From contig JASDDO010000016.1 of assembly GCA_030015575.1 (NCBI GenBank), positions 459,000,141-459,064,140 on the forward strand: a stretch of DNA of 64,000 nt, written 5' to 3'. Shown here one piece after another: positions 11,295-22,632 of this stretch (the stretch's first letter is position 1; each line of letters starts with the position of its first letter). Source of the stretch: Agapanthus africanus. Its lineage: Eukaryota; Streptophyta; Magnoliopsida; Asparagales; Amaryllidaceae. The notes below the pieces were generated by a model. That model did not search any database and had not been told where the DNA came from. It worked only from the letters and a program-made list of their open reading frames with translations. Made by a program: the position numbers and the translations under genes.

Positions 11295-12754
11295 TGTTCA
11301 TGTCAAAATATTGCATTATTATATTCCCCATTCTTAATCATATTACAAATAAATAGATGCTTTTGATCCATGTCTGCTATATAGTTGCAGGTTACAGGTT
11401 CTCAGAACAATACAGTGAAATTCAGGAAAAGACGCTACAAATGTGAGATTATGACCAACAAATAAATGAATCTGTATGATGCCGCCTACCAGTTTAAGGA
11501 ACAAACGAAGATCAACGAACAGTTCGATTGCACAAAGTACGAGGGCAGCACAAAATTCAATACTTCAACGCGAAGCTTACGGTAAAAATCCACAAATTCT
11601 GCACTGTTGGAAATCTGGAAGAAAGTAGAAAAGATTCTGAAGAACCAAGTGAAGAAAACAGAAGAAAAAGGCAACATGAAGCAACCCTGAAGAAATGAGC
11701 CAGAGATCTCACCATATGGCCGCGGATCAGCGGCCAAACATGGCATTCCGCCGCGGTTCTGCAGCCGTGCAGTGCACGTGTCGGTGCACGTGTCGGTGCA
11801 CGTGTCGGTGGGTGTCGGTGCTTTGACCCGGCTTTCTTAGGGTAGTCTTGTAATTTCAAATGTGGATCAGATGTAAACCCTAGGGTTTCTCCTATCTATA
11901 AATAGGAAAGCCTACAGCCTAATTAGGTGTGCCTCTTTTAGGTGGCTCTTTTGAGATGCCTCTTTTTAATTTCTAGTCTAAATTTCAATTCCATTGTAAT
12001 CGTTCAAGAGTGCATCAATAAAGAAAGGTATTTTTATTTTTATCTCGCATTCCTTTTCTAAATTTAATTCTTGCATTTTTTATCTGTTTCCTTAATATTT
12101 GCACTTTAGTTTTCTATATAAAAATTTATTAAAAAAATGAATTCCATTGTTAAAACCCTAATGAGTGAGTAATTCCTCACTTATTAGGGTTAGGATCGGG
12201 AAGGTTTGAGAGAAGGAAATCTCTCTCACTCCTTTCTTTGCCCCCATAATTTTAATCAATACGGACTCTATTTAAGTGAATCACACACCGCTCACTACGG
12301 CACCCTATCCCACGAGGTAGCGGTGATTCCCTAGTCAGACCGGTTGTGATTGATTTAAATAGAGGTTGGGGCTAAGAGTTAAGAAAGGACGGACAAGGAC
12401 CAAAGGGAAGAAACTTAGTTTCTTCCTAGTCGTGCTAATCCCCTTTGTTGACTATTACCCTAACACCTAAAATCCTAACTAGGCCATTAAAAGCAGTGAG
12501 AAGAATCCATATTTTGAACTAACCTAACCCTAACCCTAGCAAGCCTTTAAATTGATTTAACCTCATTCTTAGATCGTAAAACAAAACCCGACTTGATCGG
12601 ATTAACTCGTTAGAACATAAAGAAAAGGAATCCATCTCCCTGTGGACCGACCCGTACTCAACCGGCTAGCTACCAAGTGACACCGTTATTGATTACGGTA
12701 TATTCTTAATTTTGATTTTAAAAGCACACGCATACGCAAAAATCTCTACAATCA
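11295..12754 (+). repeat. Element D 3' LTR
   Basis: 1,460 bp, TG...CA, matching 5182-6632 at about 96-97% by eye. It has one more 12-bp GTGCACGTGTCGG-type unit than the 5' copy. TATA box at 11897-11904. Followed by target duplication ACGCT. Confidence 0.92.
11897..11904 (+). promoter_or_regulatory. TATA box, element D 3' LTR
   Basis: TATAAATA at the place matching 5772-5779. As a 3' LTR promoter it would transcribe outward into the minisatellite. Confidence 0.5.
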
Positions 12755-14103
12755 ACGCTTCCCTGGCCCGGAGTGATTTAGTAGACGTGCCCCTAGCACG
12801 GAGTGTCGCTGGTCGACGTTTCCCCGAGGCGGAGTGTCTGTAGTCGACGTGCTCCCGGCACGGAGTGTCTGCTTGACGTTTCCCCAAGGTGGAGTATCGG
12901 CTGGTTGACGTGTCCCCGAAACAGAGTGTATGCTTGACGTTTCCCCGTTACGGAGTGCCGCTGTTGGACGGTTCCCCGGTACGGAGTGTTGCTGGTCGAC
13001 GTTTCCCCGAGACGGAGTGTCTGTTGTCGACGTGCCCCCGGCACGGAGTGTCTGCTTGACCTTTTCCCAAGGCGGAGTGTCGGCTGGTTGACGTATCCCT
13101 GAGATGGAGTGTCTGCTTGACGTTTCCCCATTACGGAGTGTCGTTGTTGGACGTTTCCCCGATGCGGAGTGTCTGTGTTGGATGTTTTCCCGATGCAGAG
13201 TGTCGTTGGTCGACGTGTCCCTGGCACGGAGTGTCTGTGTTGGACGTTTCCCCTAGACGGAGTGTCGTTGTTGGACTTTTCCCCTATACGGAGTGTCTGT
13301 GTTGGACGTTTCCCCGTTACGGAGTGTCGCTGTTGGACGTTTCCCCGGTACGGAGTGTCGCTGGTCGACGTTTCCCCGAGGCGGAGTGCCTGCTTGACGT
13401 TTCCCAATTACGGAGTGTCTGTTGTTGGACGTTTCCCCGGTACGGAGTGTCGCTGGTTGACGTGCCCCCGAGACGGAGTGTCTGCTTGACGTTTCCCCGT
13501 TACGGAGTGTCGCTGGTCGACGTATCCCCGAGGCGGAGTATCTGCTTGACGTTTCCCCATTACGGAGTGTCTGTTGTTGGACGTTTCCCCGGTACGGAGT
13601 GTCGCTGGTCGACGTTTCCCGAAAGCGGAGTGTCTGCTTGACGTTTCCCCATTACGTAGTGTCTGTTGTTGGACGTTTCCCCGGTATGGAGTGTCGCTGG
13701 TCAACGTATCCCCGAGGCAGAGTGTCTGCTTGACGTTTCCCCGTTACGGAGTGTCTGTTGTTGGACGTTTTCCCAGTACAGAGTGTCGCTGGTCGACGTG
13801 TCCCCGAGGCGGAGTGTCTGCTTGACGTTTCCCCATTACGGAGTGTCTGTTGTTGGACGTTTCCCCGGTACGGAGTGTCGCTGGTCGACGTTTCCCCGAA
13901 GCGGAGTATCTGTTGTCGACGTGCCCCCGACACGGAGTGTCTACTTGACGTTTCCCCGAGGCAAAGTGTCGGCTGGTTGACGTATCCCCGAGACGGAGTG
14001 TCTACTTGACGTTTCCCCATCACGGAGTGTCGTTGTTGGACGTTTCCCCAATGCGGAGTGTCGCTGGTCGACGTTTCCCCGGCACGGAGTGTCGCTGTTG
14101 GAA
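12755..14103. repeat. Minisatellite array, ~31-bp unit with 92-bp higher-order period
   Basis: About 43 copies of a unit reading GACGTTTCCCCG(N)4CGGAGTGTC plus a variable tail (CTGCTT, GCTGGTC, TGTTGTTG, GGCTGGTT). Units are 29, 31 or 32 bp according to the tail. Between about 13390 and 13900 three unit types recur in fixed order, giving an exact 92-bp step (ATTACG/GTTACG words at 13559, 13651, 13743, 13835). Both strands read open for up to ~220 codons because the unit lacks stops; this is not evidence of a protein. Confidence 0.92.
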
Positions 14104-14132
14104 TTGGTTGGTTTGATTTGTTTTGGGTTGAC

Positions 14133-14383
14133 ATCAGCATCGCTACACTGGAATATGGTACCGGGAGTGAATCATCATCTGTCATGAGAGGATTTGGGGA
14201 TTGGTTTTCTGTCAGCATCTGCATTGCTGCACTGGAATAGTGCCAGGAGCAACTCATCATTTGCCCCGGGAGGATTTGGGAATTGGTTTTTGTCTGGCAT
14301 CTGCATTGCCACACTGGAATAATGCCAAGAGCAACTCATCATTTGCCCTGGGAGGATTTGGGAATTGGTTTTTTCTTGGCATC
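14133..14383. repeat. Tandem repeat, ~82-bp unit, three copies
   Basis: Each copy runs GCATCTGCATTGC.. CACTGGAATA.. CAACTCATCATTTGCC.. GGAGGATTTGGGAATTGG. Copies 2 and 3 start at 14216 and 14298. Element E inserted at the start of what looks like the next copy (GCATC at 14379-14383). Confidence 0.85.
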
Positions 14384-16491
14384 TGTTGGAGATAGTGCCC
14401 TCAGAGTCAATTATTGGATCACAGGCACGTGATTGCAATGATTGAGGGAGGACCTGTCCCAGTAGGACAGTCTTACTCAAGATGATAGTATGCTATCTGG
14501 TTTATCTTTATCATCGTGTACTGCTTTAGGTGACCTTACAGGTCACTATTGCGCGTTGATAGAGCCCCTAGGATTCTTGCTTGACTTCCAGCAGTATGAG
14601 GGCGATCATATAAGTGGGAGCCGGAGTCTATAAGCATATCCTTAAAAGGTCCCTAGTCGTGGGAATTTCGAGACAGGGCATCGATACTCCAGAGTAGACT
14701 AGTGTATACAATCGAGACCCCGACGAGGGGCGGTGGCCGGTCTCACAAGCCACTGGTGTCAGTTAGTTCACCTAAGATGTATACAGGTGCTCATTGGGTT
14801 ATGAGTACACCGGACAGGACTCGCCGGGAACCTGCTAGTTGGTATTATACCTGACGTCAGATAGCAGTTCCCAGGTGACATGTGTACAGGTTAGTTCATC
14901 GACCTGAGATCGTCATTTGTCTCGTGTGAGTTCCCACTGTGCTTTGATTACTACCCTACCACGCTCAAAGGAGACGTGCAAACAGGTTTTAGTTGGGTAC
15001 AGTCCCGAGCCATATGGAGGCAGTGAGTGGATCTGTGGGCGTTTGTCTCTCCCGGTATTGGGGGTGAGGTCGCGCTGTGTCTAGGAGAGCCAGTACATGA
15101 AAGTCCTTGGCCAAGGCAGGAGATTTACTGGTAGGTATTCCAGTAGTATCTCAGGGTGTTCTGGGCTACTCTCCGACACGACTTATACCGCTTTTGGGGG
15201 TCTGACTTTTACCAACCCCTAGGCCCGCCATGCGATACTCATAGACGAACGGACCGGACTGTACGGATATTGTCACTGACAGGCTCAGTAGGGTGTCAGG
15301 ATGAGTTCGCTCATCGACGTCCCTTTTGATCAATAGCTGGTGGCCCGTCACGTATGGCTAATACCTCTGACGTGTTAGTGGTTAAATCCACAGCCATAGT
15401 ATTGACGAGTCTTTAGAGTCCCCCACAGACCAGTTTCTTAAGTTTTGGGCGAAACGCTGTAGAGGCCGTATGGAGATATGGCAGGGTTCGATCAGATACG
15501 TGCGGTATTGCACGGATCGTGATCGGATGGATTTTACTAGCGGGCTTTGGTTTAAGCCGGATCCTAGTATTGTACAGTGTAGATTTTGTCTCTTTGCATC
15601 TGTATTCAGTGGGAATACAAATGCGGGTATGTATATACAGTCGCGGCGTTTTCCTGTAATTTATTACGGGATCAGTTTTCTGAAGTTGCCAGTTTGCATT
15701 CCGTTCCGGCCAGTTTTCCTTTGTTCCTTCATGGCCGGACTTTTTGATGGAGGGGGTTATTTGCAATTGTGCAAATAAGTTATTGTGGAGGGGGTGTCTT
15801 GCATTTGAGGGATTATGATATGACCATCATCATTATATTCTTTTTCCATCCACCCTTTTGTATTAATGAGATTAGAGTTGATCTTGATTTGGATGTAAGG
15901 CTTGATTTGGCTTTTGCTCACCCATTCCACCATCTTATGCTCACCTCCCTTTGATTCTTTTTCCCCTCATCCATTCATATAGGGCCAGCTAATTTTGGAG
16001 AGAAAAGAGAGGTTCATTTTTTTTGATGTGTGGCATTTTTCCTCATCTCATTCCTTGCTAAAATGAGAGCACCATTATTTCTCCAAAGTTCTTCTCTCAT
16101 TCCTCCATAATGACAACTTCTATAACCCCAAGATACAATCATTCTACACTAGTCTACAGCAAATCTTGGACACGTCGATTCGCCAACTTCGTGCCCGAGT
16201 TGCCTCGGACCAGAGGTGGGAGACCGTAAAAGAACCCGGCGATGTGGTGCCCGTTTCGACGAGGAGGCGACAACCGGAGATTCCGCGAAGAGATCGGAGT
16301 GGAGGCGAAGACCGAAGGACACGGATCGCTTGGTATAATCTCTCTACCCATCTTTAGTTTGCTAGTAGTTAGGTTAATGGCCCGATCCGGGATTTTTTGT
16401 GCGTGGTGGTGCCGGTTTTCTTGTTTGAAAAGTTTTTCGTTTCCGCGTTCCGGCGTCGGATTGACGGCCGGGCCGCCGCCGTGCACTTACA
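14384..16491 (+). repeat. Element E 5' LTR
   Basis: 2,108 bp from TGTTGGAGATAG to ..CACTTACA, ending one base before the primer site. The 3' LTR copy begins with the same words at 32254 and is about 1 kb shorter over the alignable part. Contains a GTGTCTTGCATTTGAGGG..ATATGACC block near 15790 and CT-rich stretches near 16080. Confidence 0.9.
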
Positions 16492-16492
16492 T

Positions 16493-16504
16493 TGGTATCA
16501 GAGC
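16493..16504 (+). other. Element E primer binding site (initiator tRNA-Met)
   Basis: TGGTATCAGAGC, complementary to the 3' end of plant initiator tRNA-Met, the standard copia primer site, directly after the LTR. Confidence 0.92.
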
Positions 16505-17117
16505 CACGCCATTAACCTAGTCTAGCTTGCTCTAGTATGTTTAGAACTCGATCGAACAAAAAAAATCCCCAAAACCGTATTTTCAATGCATCTGTTCTCT
16601 GTCGAAATTTTTTTGGCTCGAAAAATTTTCAGGTTGTTGCAGCAACACATGCAGGCAATTATAAGCATACTGTGAAAATTTGGTAGTGTGACAAAATCTT
16701 TCCACCGCGGAACCGTGGCCAAACCCATGCTTGGGACGCGGTTCCGCTGCCACTTTGACTGTTCACTGTGCCAAATTTTTACAGTAGGCTCTTGACTAAG
16801 AAATGGGGGTTTTGAGATATTCTTTTTGGGCCCAGATTTTTTGTGAGTGCTACAGTAGTGCTTGGGGCCCACTTCGGTAAATTCGATCGATCGAGAATTT
16901 TAAACATGTTAGTTCACAGTATTTACATTATATCTGCGACCGTGAATATCATTTGATCGGTAAATCCTGTCTAACTGCTATAGCTCTTTTAGACGGATTT
17001 GCGAACGTGACATTCACGTTGATGTTCTGTGTTGTGCTGTGATGTTGTGGATTGGTCGTGGGGATAGCCTGGATGCAATGGTAGTACAGTTTTGTTTTAT
17101 ATGTACATTTGATATTG
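16505..17117 (+). other. Element E leader, left of nested F
   Basis: About 610 bp without a gene. It carries a pair of GC-rich interrupted palindromes, CCGCGGAACCGTGG (16705-16718) and ACGCGGTTCCGCTGC (16736-16750), very like those in the gypsy elements A-D. The pentamer TATTG at 17113-17117 is the likely left target site copy of F. Confidence 0.7.
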
Positions 17118-17688
17118 TGTCACGCCCTGCTTCCCAGAGTACGCTAAAATGGGCACGTGACATAGCCAACCATGCTACCTGTGGGTAGGAAGTATCCACC
17201 CACAGTTACATTACGGCTGTAGAGATATCAAGAACGAAATAAAACTATCTAAAACATGTCCATAATCCAAGATAAATCATGAGTCAAGAATAAATAATGC
17301 GGAAGCGAAAGATCCAATACAAATAACTGGAATGTATGTCCCATAATGCGGGCTCACATCAGGAATAAAAAAAATGCAGGAAAGAAAAACTAACTACTGC
17401 TGACACTCACAGCTCAGCCTGTCGGCTGAAGTACTCCTGCTCGGACTGCAACAGCGGTACAGAATCTGGGCCATGCAAAACCCAGACGTCAGCGCGTCAT
17501 GTCATCAAGTAATAAAATATAAACATGGTAGCAGGCAAAGCAATATAAACATGAATAAAGCAAGGGTAACAATAATATAAGTCAGAGCAGTGCAGGGTAG
17601 TGTGCAGTGGGTAAACTAAACTATTCCATCAGGTTCTAAAGTCTTTGAAACCAAATAACGTAATCCTCATCGTAACTCGTCGGTAGTT

Positions 17689-17903
17689 ATTCCGTAACGC
17701 CCGGAAGACGGCAAACAATAGGTATTCCGTAACGCCCGGAAAAACGGCAAACAATGGGTATTCCGTAACGCCCGGAAAAACGGCAAACAATAGGTATTCC
17801 GTAACGCCCGGAAAGACGGCAAACAATAGGTATTCCGTAACGCCCAGAAAAACAGCAAACAATGGGTATTCCGTAACGCCCGGAAAAACGGCAAACAATA
17901 GGA
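17689..17903. repeat. 36-bp minisatellite in F 3' LTR, six copies
   Basis: Unit ATTCCGTAACGCCCGGAAAA followed by ACGGCAAACAATGGGT. On the minus strand it reads as a repeating 12-residue peptide; this is a by-product of a period divisible by three. The other LTR has four copies. Confidence 0.9.
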
Positions 17904-19429
17904 AGGCCCTTGGAGTTACGTTCGGTTACAATACTGATTTCCCCATACCCCCAAGTTATATGTGTAAGTCAAGTCAGGTATCCCGTAATCAAGAAACTAA
18001 TGCCAACGCAGGATCAGGTAAACAGGTTTGTCTGGATAGACAACAGGAACGGTCTGTGAGGACTACATGTCAGGTTTGTTGGCATTAGACACAAGATCAG
18101 GTAACGGATCAGGTTATGGTACATCAGGTCAGGTCAAGCAGTATACGGTACCATGTCGGGTCAATCAATATGTATGTAGCAAGTCGGGTCAAGATGTAAA
18201 CAATATCATAGGTGTGCCCATACTCAGTCACATAATCAAGCCTGGTTATCAACAGCATGATCTAAGCAATGAATTAAGCAATAGGCAGATTCATTCAACT
18301 AGCAGTACAGTTATCAGTTGTGTCACAGAGATGATTTCAACATTATAAGAATGCAGTAAGACAATTATAGCCATTTAATCATGTTAACAAGTTTAAGACT
18401 TCATGGATGCAATGTTATATATATCTATAAGTCCCATGGATGAAATCACAGTTTAAGCAGGTTAAATGTACACGAGTGTCCGAATGAAGTAAAACGATAA
18501 ATAAAGTACCATAGGCTACGTCATTAGTGAAAATGTAATTAAAACATGTAACTGTGGTTATTAGGTTCCATATAGTAATTGTAAATAGTAGGTTTCACGT
18601 TTGGAAGTTAAAATGACCTATAACAATATTGACATGAAAATGGGAAGCTATAATACTAAAGTTAAATAGCAGGTTTAGGGTGGCATTAATGAATATGTAA
18701 ATATTATTTAGCATGTAGCAAGGGGTACTTGCCTCGACGGGTCGCGGATCGGGAAAACGGATCGTTAACCGTCGGCGGGAAAACTCGCGACGGGCGCACG
18801 GTTCACGGAATGAACCCAAACGATGAACAATGGAACCACACGGGTCGTGGTACCTCGCTGGAATGTCGGGACGCGTCGTCAGCATCGTCGGATTCCGGCC
18901 AAGAAATGAACAGTAAATGATCAAGACATGCAAACAAGAAGAGAAGAGAAAAATAGAGAAGAAAGGAAGGAGGATCTGAGAAGGGGTGCTCACGATGATC
19001 CGTGGGACGGGTGGTGACGGTCGACCTCGTCGACGGAGCTCCGGCGGTCGGCCAACAGTGACCGCGAAAACCGCAGATCACCAAAAAAATGAGTATAGAA
19101 AAGAAGGAAGGAGGAAGGAGGAAGAAGACGGATAGGTAATGCTTACAGGGGGTTGAACGAAGGCCGGGGCACGGAGGCGAGGCCGCCGGCGGCGATTCCA
19201 CGGCAAGCTGCGGCTGCAGGGGGTGCGCGGCCTCGTGCAGGGGGAGAAAGAGAATGGAGACGAGGAGGTGGAGTGGCTCGGTCGAGGGCGAGGAGACGAC
19301 GAGCCCGGCGGTGCTGGCGCCGGCGTTGGGGCTGCAGCGGCGAAGGGGGACGAGGCGGCTAGGGCTGCGCGATGGGTTTCGGTTCGGCGCTTTTTTAAAA
19401 AGAAAAGGAGGGGGAAGGTGGTTTAAATA

Positions 19430-19496
19430 TAGAGGAGAGAGAGAGAGAGATATTGGGGAGAGAGAGAAAGAAAGAGAGGGGGAGAGAGAGAGAGTG
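19430..19496. repeat. GA microsatellite in F 3' LTR
   Basis: Nearly pure GA run with GAAAGAAAG interruptions. The partner in the other LTR (26511-26602) is longer. Confidence 0.85.
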
Positions 19497-20041
19497 GGAC
19501 CCACGGGAATATGGAGGTTTTGATTGGTTGAGATAACTGTGGGAGGTTAAGAAAAATTACTAAAAGATTTAGGAAAATTTATACGGTTAAATTAAAATAT
19601 ATGATGGTTTAAAATATATTAGAAAATAGGATTTTGGCGCAAAGTAAAACATTTCCAAATCGCGTCCGGGTCGTGTCCAAAAATTCGAAATTGAAATAAG
19701 AATATTTTAGGCGGGATCCAAAATTTAAAATGAAGTGTTTTACAGTCAAAAAGCATACCCCCAAGATGGACACACGTACGTGCACGTAGCTGTCCAAACT
19801 CGCCCGTTTCACCGAACGGGACGAGAACACGATGCACGGACGCTACCATAAGGCTAGGGGTGTCAAGCAGGCCATGATGAATATTTTTAATTTTATTTTA
19901 GATGCCTTAAATTGTTATATGCAGAAATGAACTGACGGGGTAAAATTTCAATAAGTAACAATCAAGCAAGATAAATGAAATAAGTACCACACTACGTTCA
20001 AACGGTAACTGAAATTAGTAGCATTGGGCTCGGGTGTTACA

Positions 20042-22600
20042 TTATACCCAACTACAAAAAGAATTTCTTCCTCGAAATTCCAAGAATACAAAGATAGACA
20101 ACAAAATAACTACAAGAAAAAGTGAGGAAACTTATGTCGGATTTCATCTTCTCGTTCCCAAGTGGACTCTCCATGCGAGCGATTACCCCAAGAAACAAGC
20201 ACAAGAGGGATAACCTTGTTCTTAAGAACCTTTTCCCTTCGATCCACGATTTCAATCGGTCGCTCCTCAAAGTCAAGTCTTCTCATACTGTTAGCTCCGA
20301 ATGATCCAATACATGCGTTTCATCACGAACATACTTACGGAGTTGAGATACGTGAAACACATCGTGCACATTCGCCAAGGACTGCGGTAACGTCAAACGA
20401 TACGCTACCTCACCAACACGCTCCAAGATCTCAAAGGGTCCAACGAATCGAGGACTGAGCTTCCTCGACTTCCAAAACGAATCACCCCTCTAGTTGGTGA
20501 TATCTTCAAGAATACCAAATCACCCACGGTGAACTCTAGAGGTCTTCTCGACGTATCAGCCCAACTTTTCTGTCTGTCTTGTGCCGCCTTCATATGATTT
20601 CTTATAGTGTTAACCTTCTCAACTGTCTGCACAACTAAATCTGGTCCCAACAATCTTCGTTCACCAACATCATCCTAACAAACAGGTGAACGGCATTTAC
20701 GACCATACAAAGCTTCAAATGGAGCCATCTGGATAGTTGCCTGAAAACTGTTGTTGTAAGAACTCCACCAAATATAGATGATCCTCCCAAGAACCCTTGA
20801 AGTCCAATATGCAGGACCTCAACATATCCTCAAGAGTTTGGATTGTTCTCTCGGACTGTCCATCAGTTTGAGGATAATAAGTTGTGCTAAACTTCAATCG
20901 AGTCCCCAAACTTTCCTGTAGACTCCGCCAAAAGTGTGATAAGAACCGAGTGTCCCGATCGGACACAATGCTCACCGGTACTCCATGCAATCTTACAATC
21001 TATTACATGTACCGTTCTGCCAAAGTCTCTGTTGATTGACCAACCCGAAAAGGAATAAAGTGAGCTGCCTTGGTCAATCGATCAACAATCACCCATACTG
21101 CACTGTTGCCTCATAATAAGCTCCTTCTGCGTGAACACATACTTCAATCTCTTACGATCAGTAAAACTTCGACCCTTTCGCCTAAAAGGTAGTGTCTCCA
21201 AATCTTCAAAGCGAAAATCACAGCCGCAAGTTCCAAGTCATGAGTTGGGTAATTTTTCTCATTGGTCTTCAACTGTCTCGATGCGTATGCTACAACCTTC
21301 CCATGCTGCATCAAAACACATCCCAATCCTTTCCCAGATGCGTCGCTGTGAATCACCAATCCTCCGGAATTGTCTGGCACGGTCAGAATAGGGGCGGTTA
21401 TCAACTTCTGCTTCAACGTCTCAAAGCTAACGCACATTTGTCCGTCCACGCAAAAGGTAACTCCTTGCGCGTAAGCTTGGTTAACGGCTCCGCCAGACGA
21501 GCAAAGTTCTCTACAAATCTTCTGTAATACCCGGCGAGTCCAAGAAAACTTCTTATCTCCGCAACATTCTTTGGAATTGGCCAATCTCGTACTGCTGCAA
21601 TCTTTTCTGGATCGACGGCAATTCCATTGCCAGACACAACATGCCCCAAAAACTTTACTTCTTCCAGCCAAAACTCGCACTTACTCATCTTCGCGTATAA
21701 CTTCTCTTGTCTCAACGTCTGCAGTGCGATCTTCAAATGCTCAGCATGCTCTTCAAAACTCTTCGAGTAAACCAGAATATCGTTAATGAACACCACAATA
21801 AACTGGTCCAAGAATGGTGAAAAGATTCGGTTCATCAAGTCCATGAATACTGCCGGCGCATTCGTTACTCCGAAGGGCATCACTAAGTATTCGTAATATC
21901 CATACCGAGTTCGGAACGCCGTCCTGCAAATATCTTCTGCTTTCACTCGGACCTGATGATATCCGGATCGCAAATCCAGCTTCGAGAATACCCTCGCGCC
22001 ACTAAGCTGCTCAAAAAGTTCTCCAATGCGAGGGATAGGGTACTTGTTCTTAATAGTCACCCGGTTTAATTCTCGATAGTCGATGCACATCCTTCTTGTG
22101 TCATCTTTCTTCTTTACTAGAAGAACTGGAGCTTCCCAATGCGAATTACTACTTCGAATCCAGCCCTTCACAAGTGATTCCGTAACCTGTTTCTTAACTT
22201 CTTCCAACTCCACTGGTACCACTGAATAATACGCTTTGGATACCGACGCTGCACCAGGAATAAGATCAATTGCGAACTCCACGTCTCGCTTCGGCGGTAA
22301 TCCCGTTATATCTTCAAATACGTCCATAAAATCACGAACAACAGCCGGCTCTTCACTTTTATCAACCTCCATTGATGCAAGAATATCATTTGTCGGCCTA
22401 GCCCTAAACTCGACTGGCCCGACAGAACTGCTTCCTCCAGTGAAGGTAAACTCGGGATGTCCGGAAACCTGGAAAATTACTTTCTTTGCCCTACAATCAA
22501 TGTGAGCGTGGAAAGTGCCAAGAAAATCCATTCCCAAGACGACTTCATAGCTGCCCGTATCAATCACCAAGAAATCTGCAAAAAGCTCTCGTCCGCACAC
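20042..22600 (-). pseudogene. Element F pol remnant
   Basis: Read on the minus strand. Protease-related wording ([20 protein letters not shown]) lies near 22590-22530. RT covers about 22180-21640: [46 protein letters not shown], an active-site region reading INDILVYS near 21780, and FLGHVVS. RNase H follows at about 21420-21150 ([33 protein letters not shown]). Integrase pieces lie at 20990-20710 ([35 protein letters not shown]), then a C-terminal part near 20650-20050 with wording like HVSQLRKYV and a tryptophan-rich tail consistent with a chromodomain. The whole is a fossil with about four or more breaks. Family: Tekay/Del chromovirus, moderately sure. Confidence 0.82.
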
Positions 22601-22632
22601 AATAACTGTACAATCTTTACATTCCCTACTAG

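Larger units (their letters stand above)
5182..12754 (+). mobile_element. Element D: non-autonomous Athila-like LTR retrotransposon
   Basis: Complete LTR element of 7,573 bp: 5' LTR 5182-6632, tRNA-Asp primer site 6635-6652, interior with one long open frame (7780-9786), polypurine tract 11280-11290 and 3' LTR 11295-12754. A 5-bp target duplication ACGCT flanks it. LTR ends are TGTTCA...CAATCA. The leader and 3' UTR share blocks with elements A-C, but no zinc knuckle, protease, RT, RNase H or integrase is visible, so it must rely on proteins from a relative. The element looks structurally whole. The LTRs differ at roughly 50 of 1,450 positions by eye, about 3.4%, or about 1.3 My. Confidence 0.92.
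17118..20041 (-). repeat. Element F 3' LTR
   Basis: 2,924 bp, matching 24270-27149. Holds six copies of a 36-bp minisatellite (17689-17903), a GC-rich block at ~18720-19390 and a GA microsatellite at ~19430-19495. Confidence 0.92.

Noticed and set aside
13117-14314. Long open frames on both strands of the minisatellite (up to ~220 codons)
   Set aside because: They arise in several frames and on both strands because the ~31-bp unit lacks stop codons; no start context or independent domain.
17689-17903. Regularly spaced repeats that could suggest a CRISPR array
   Set aside because: Units are contiguous without unique spacers, lie inside an LTR, and the DNA is from a plant.
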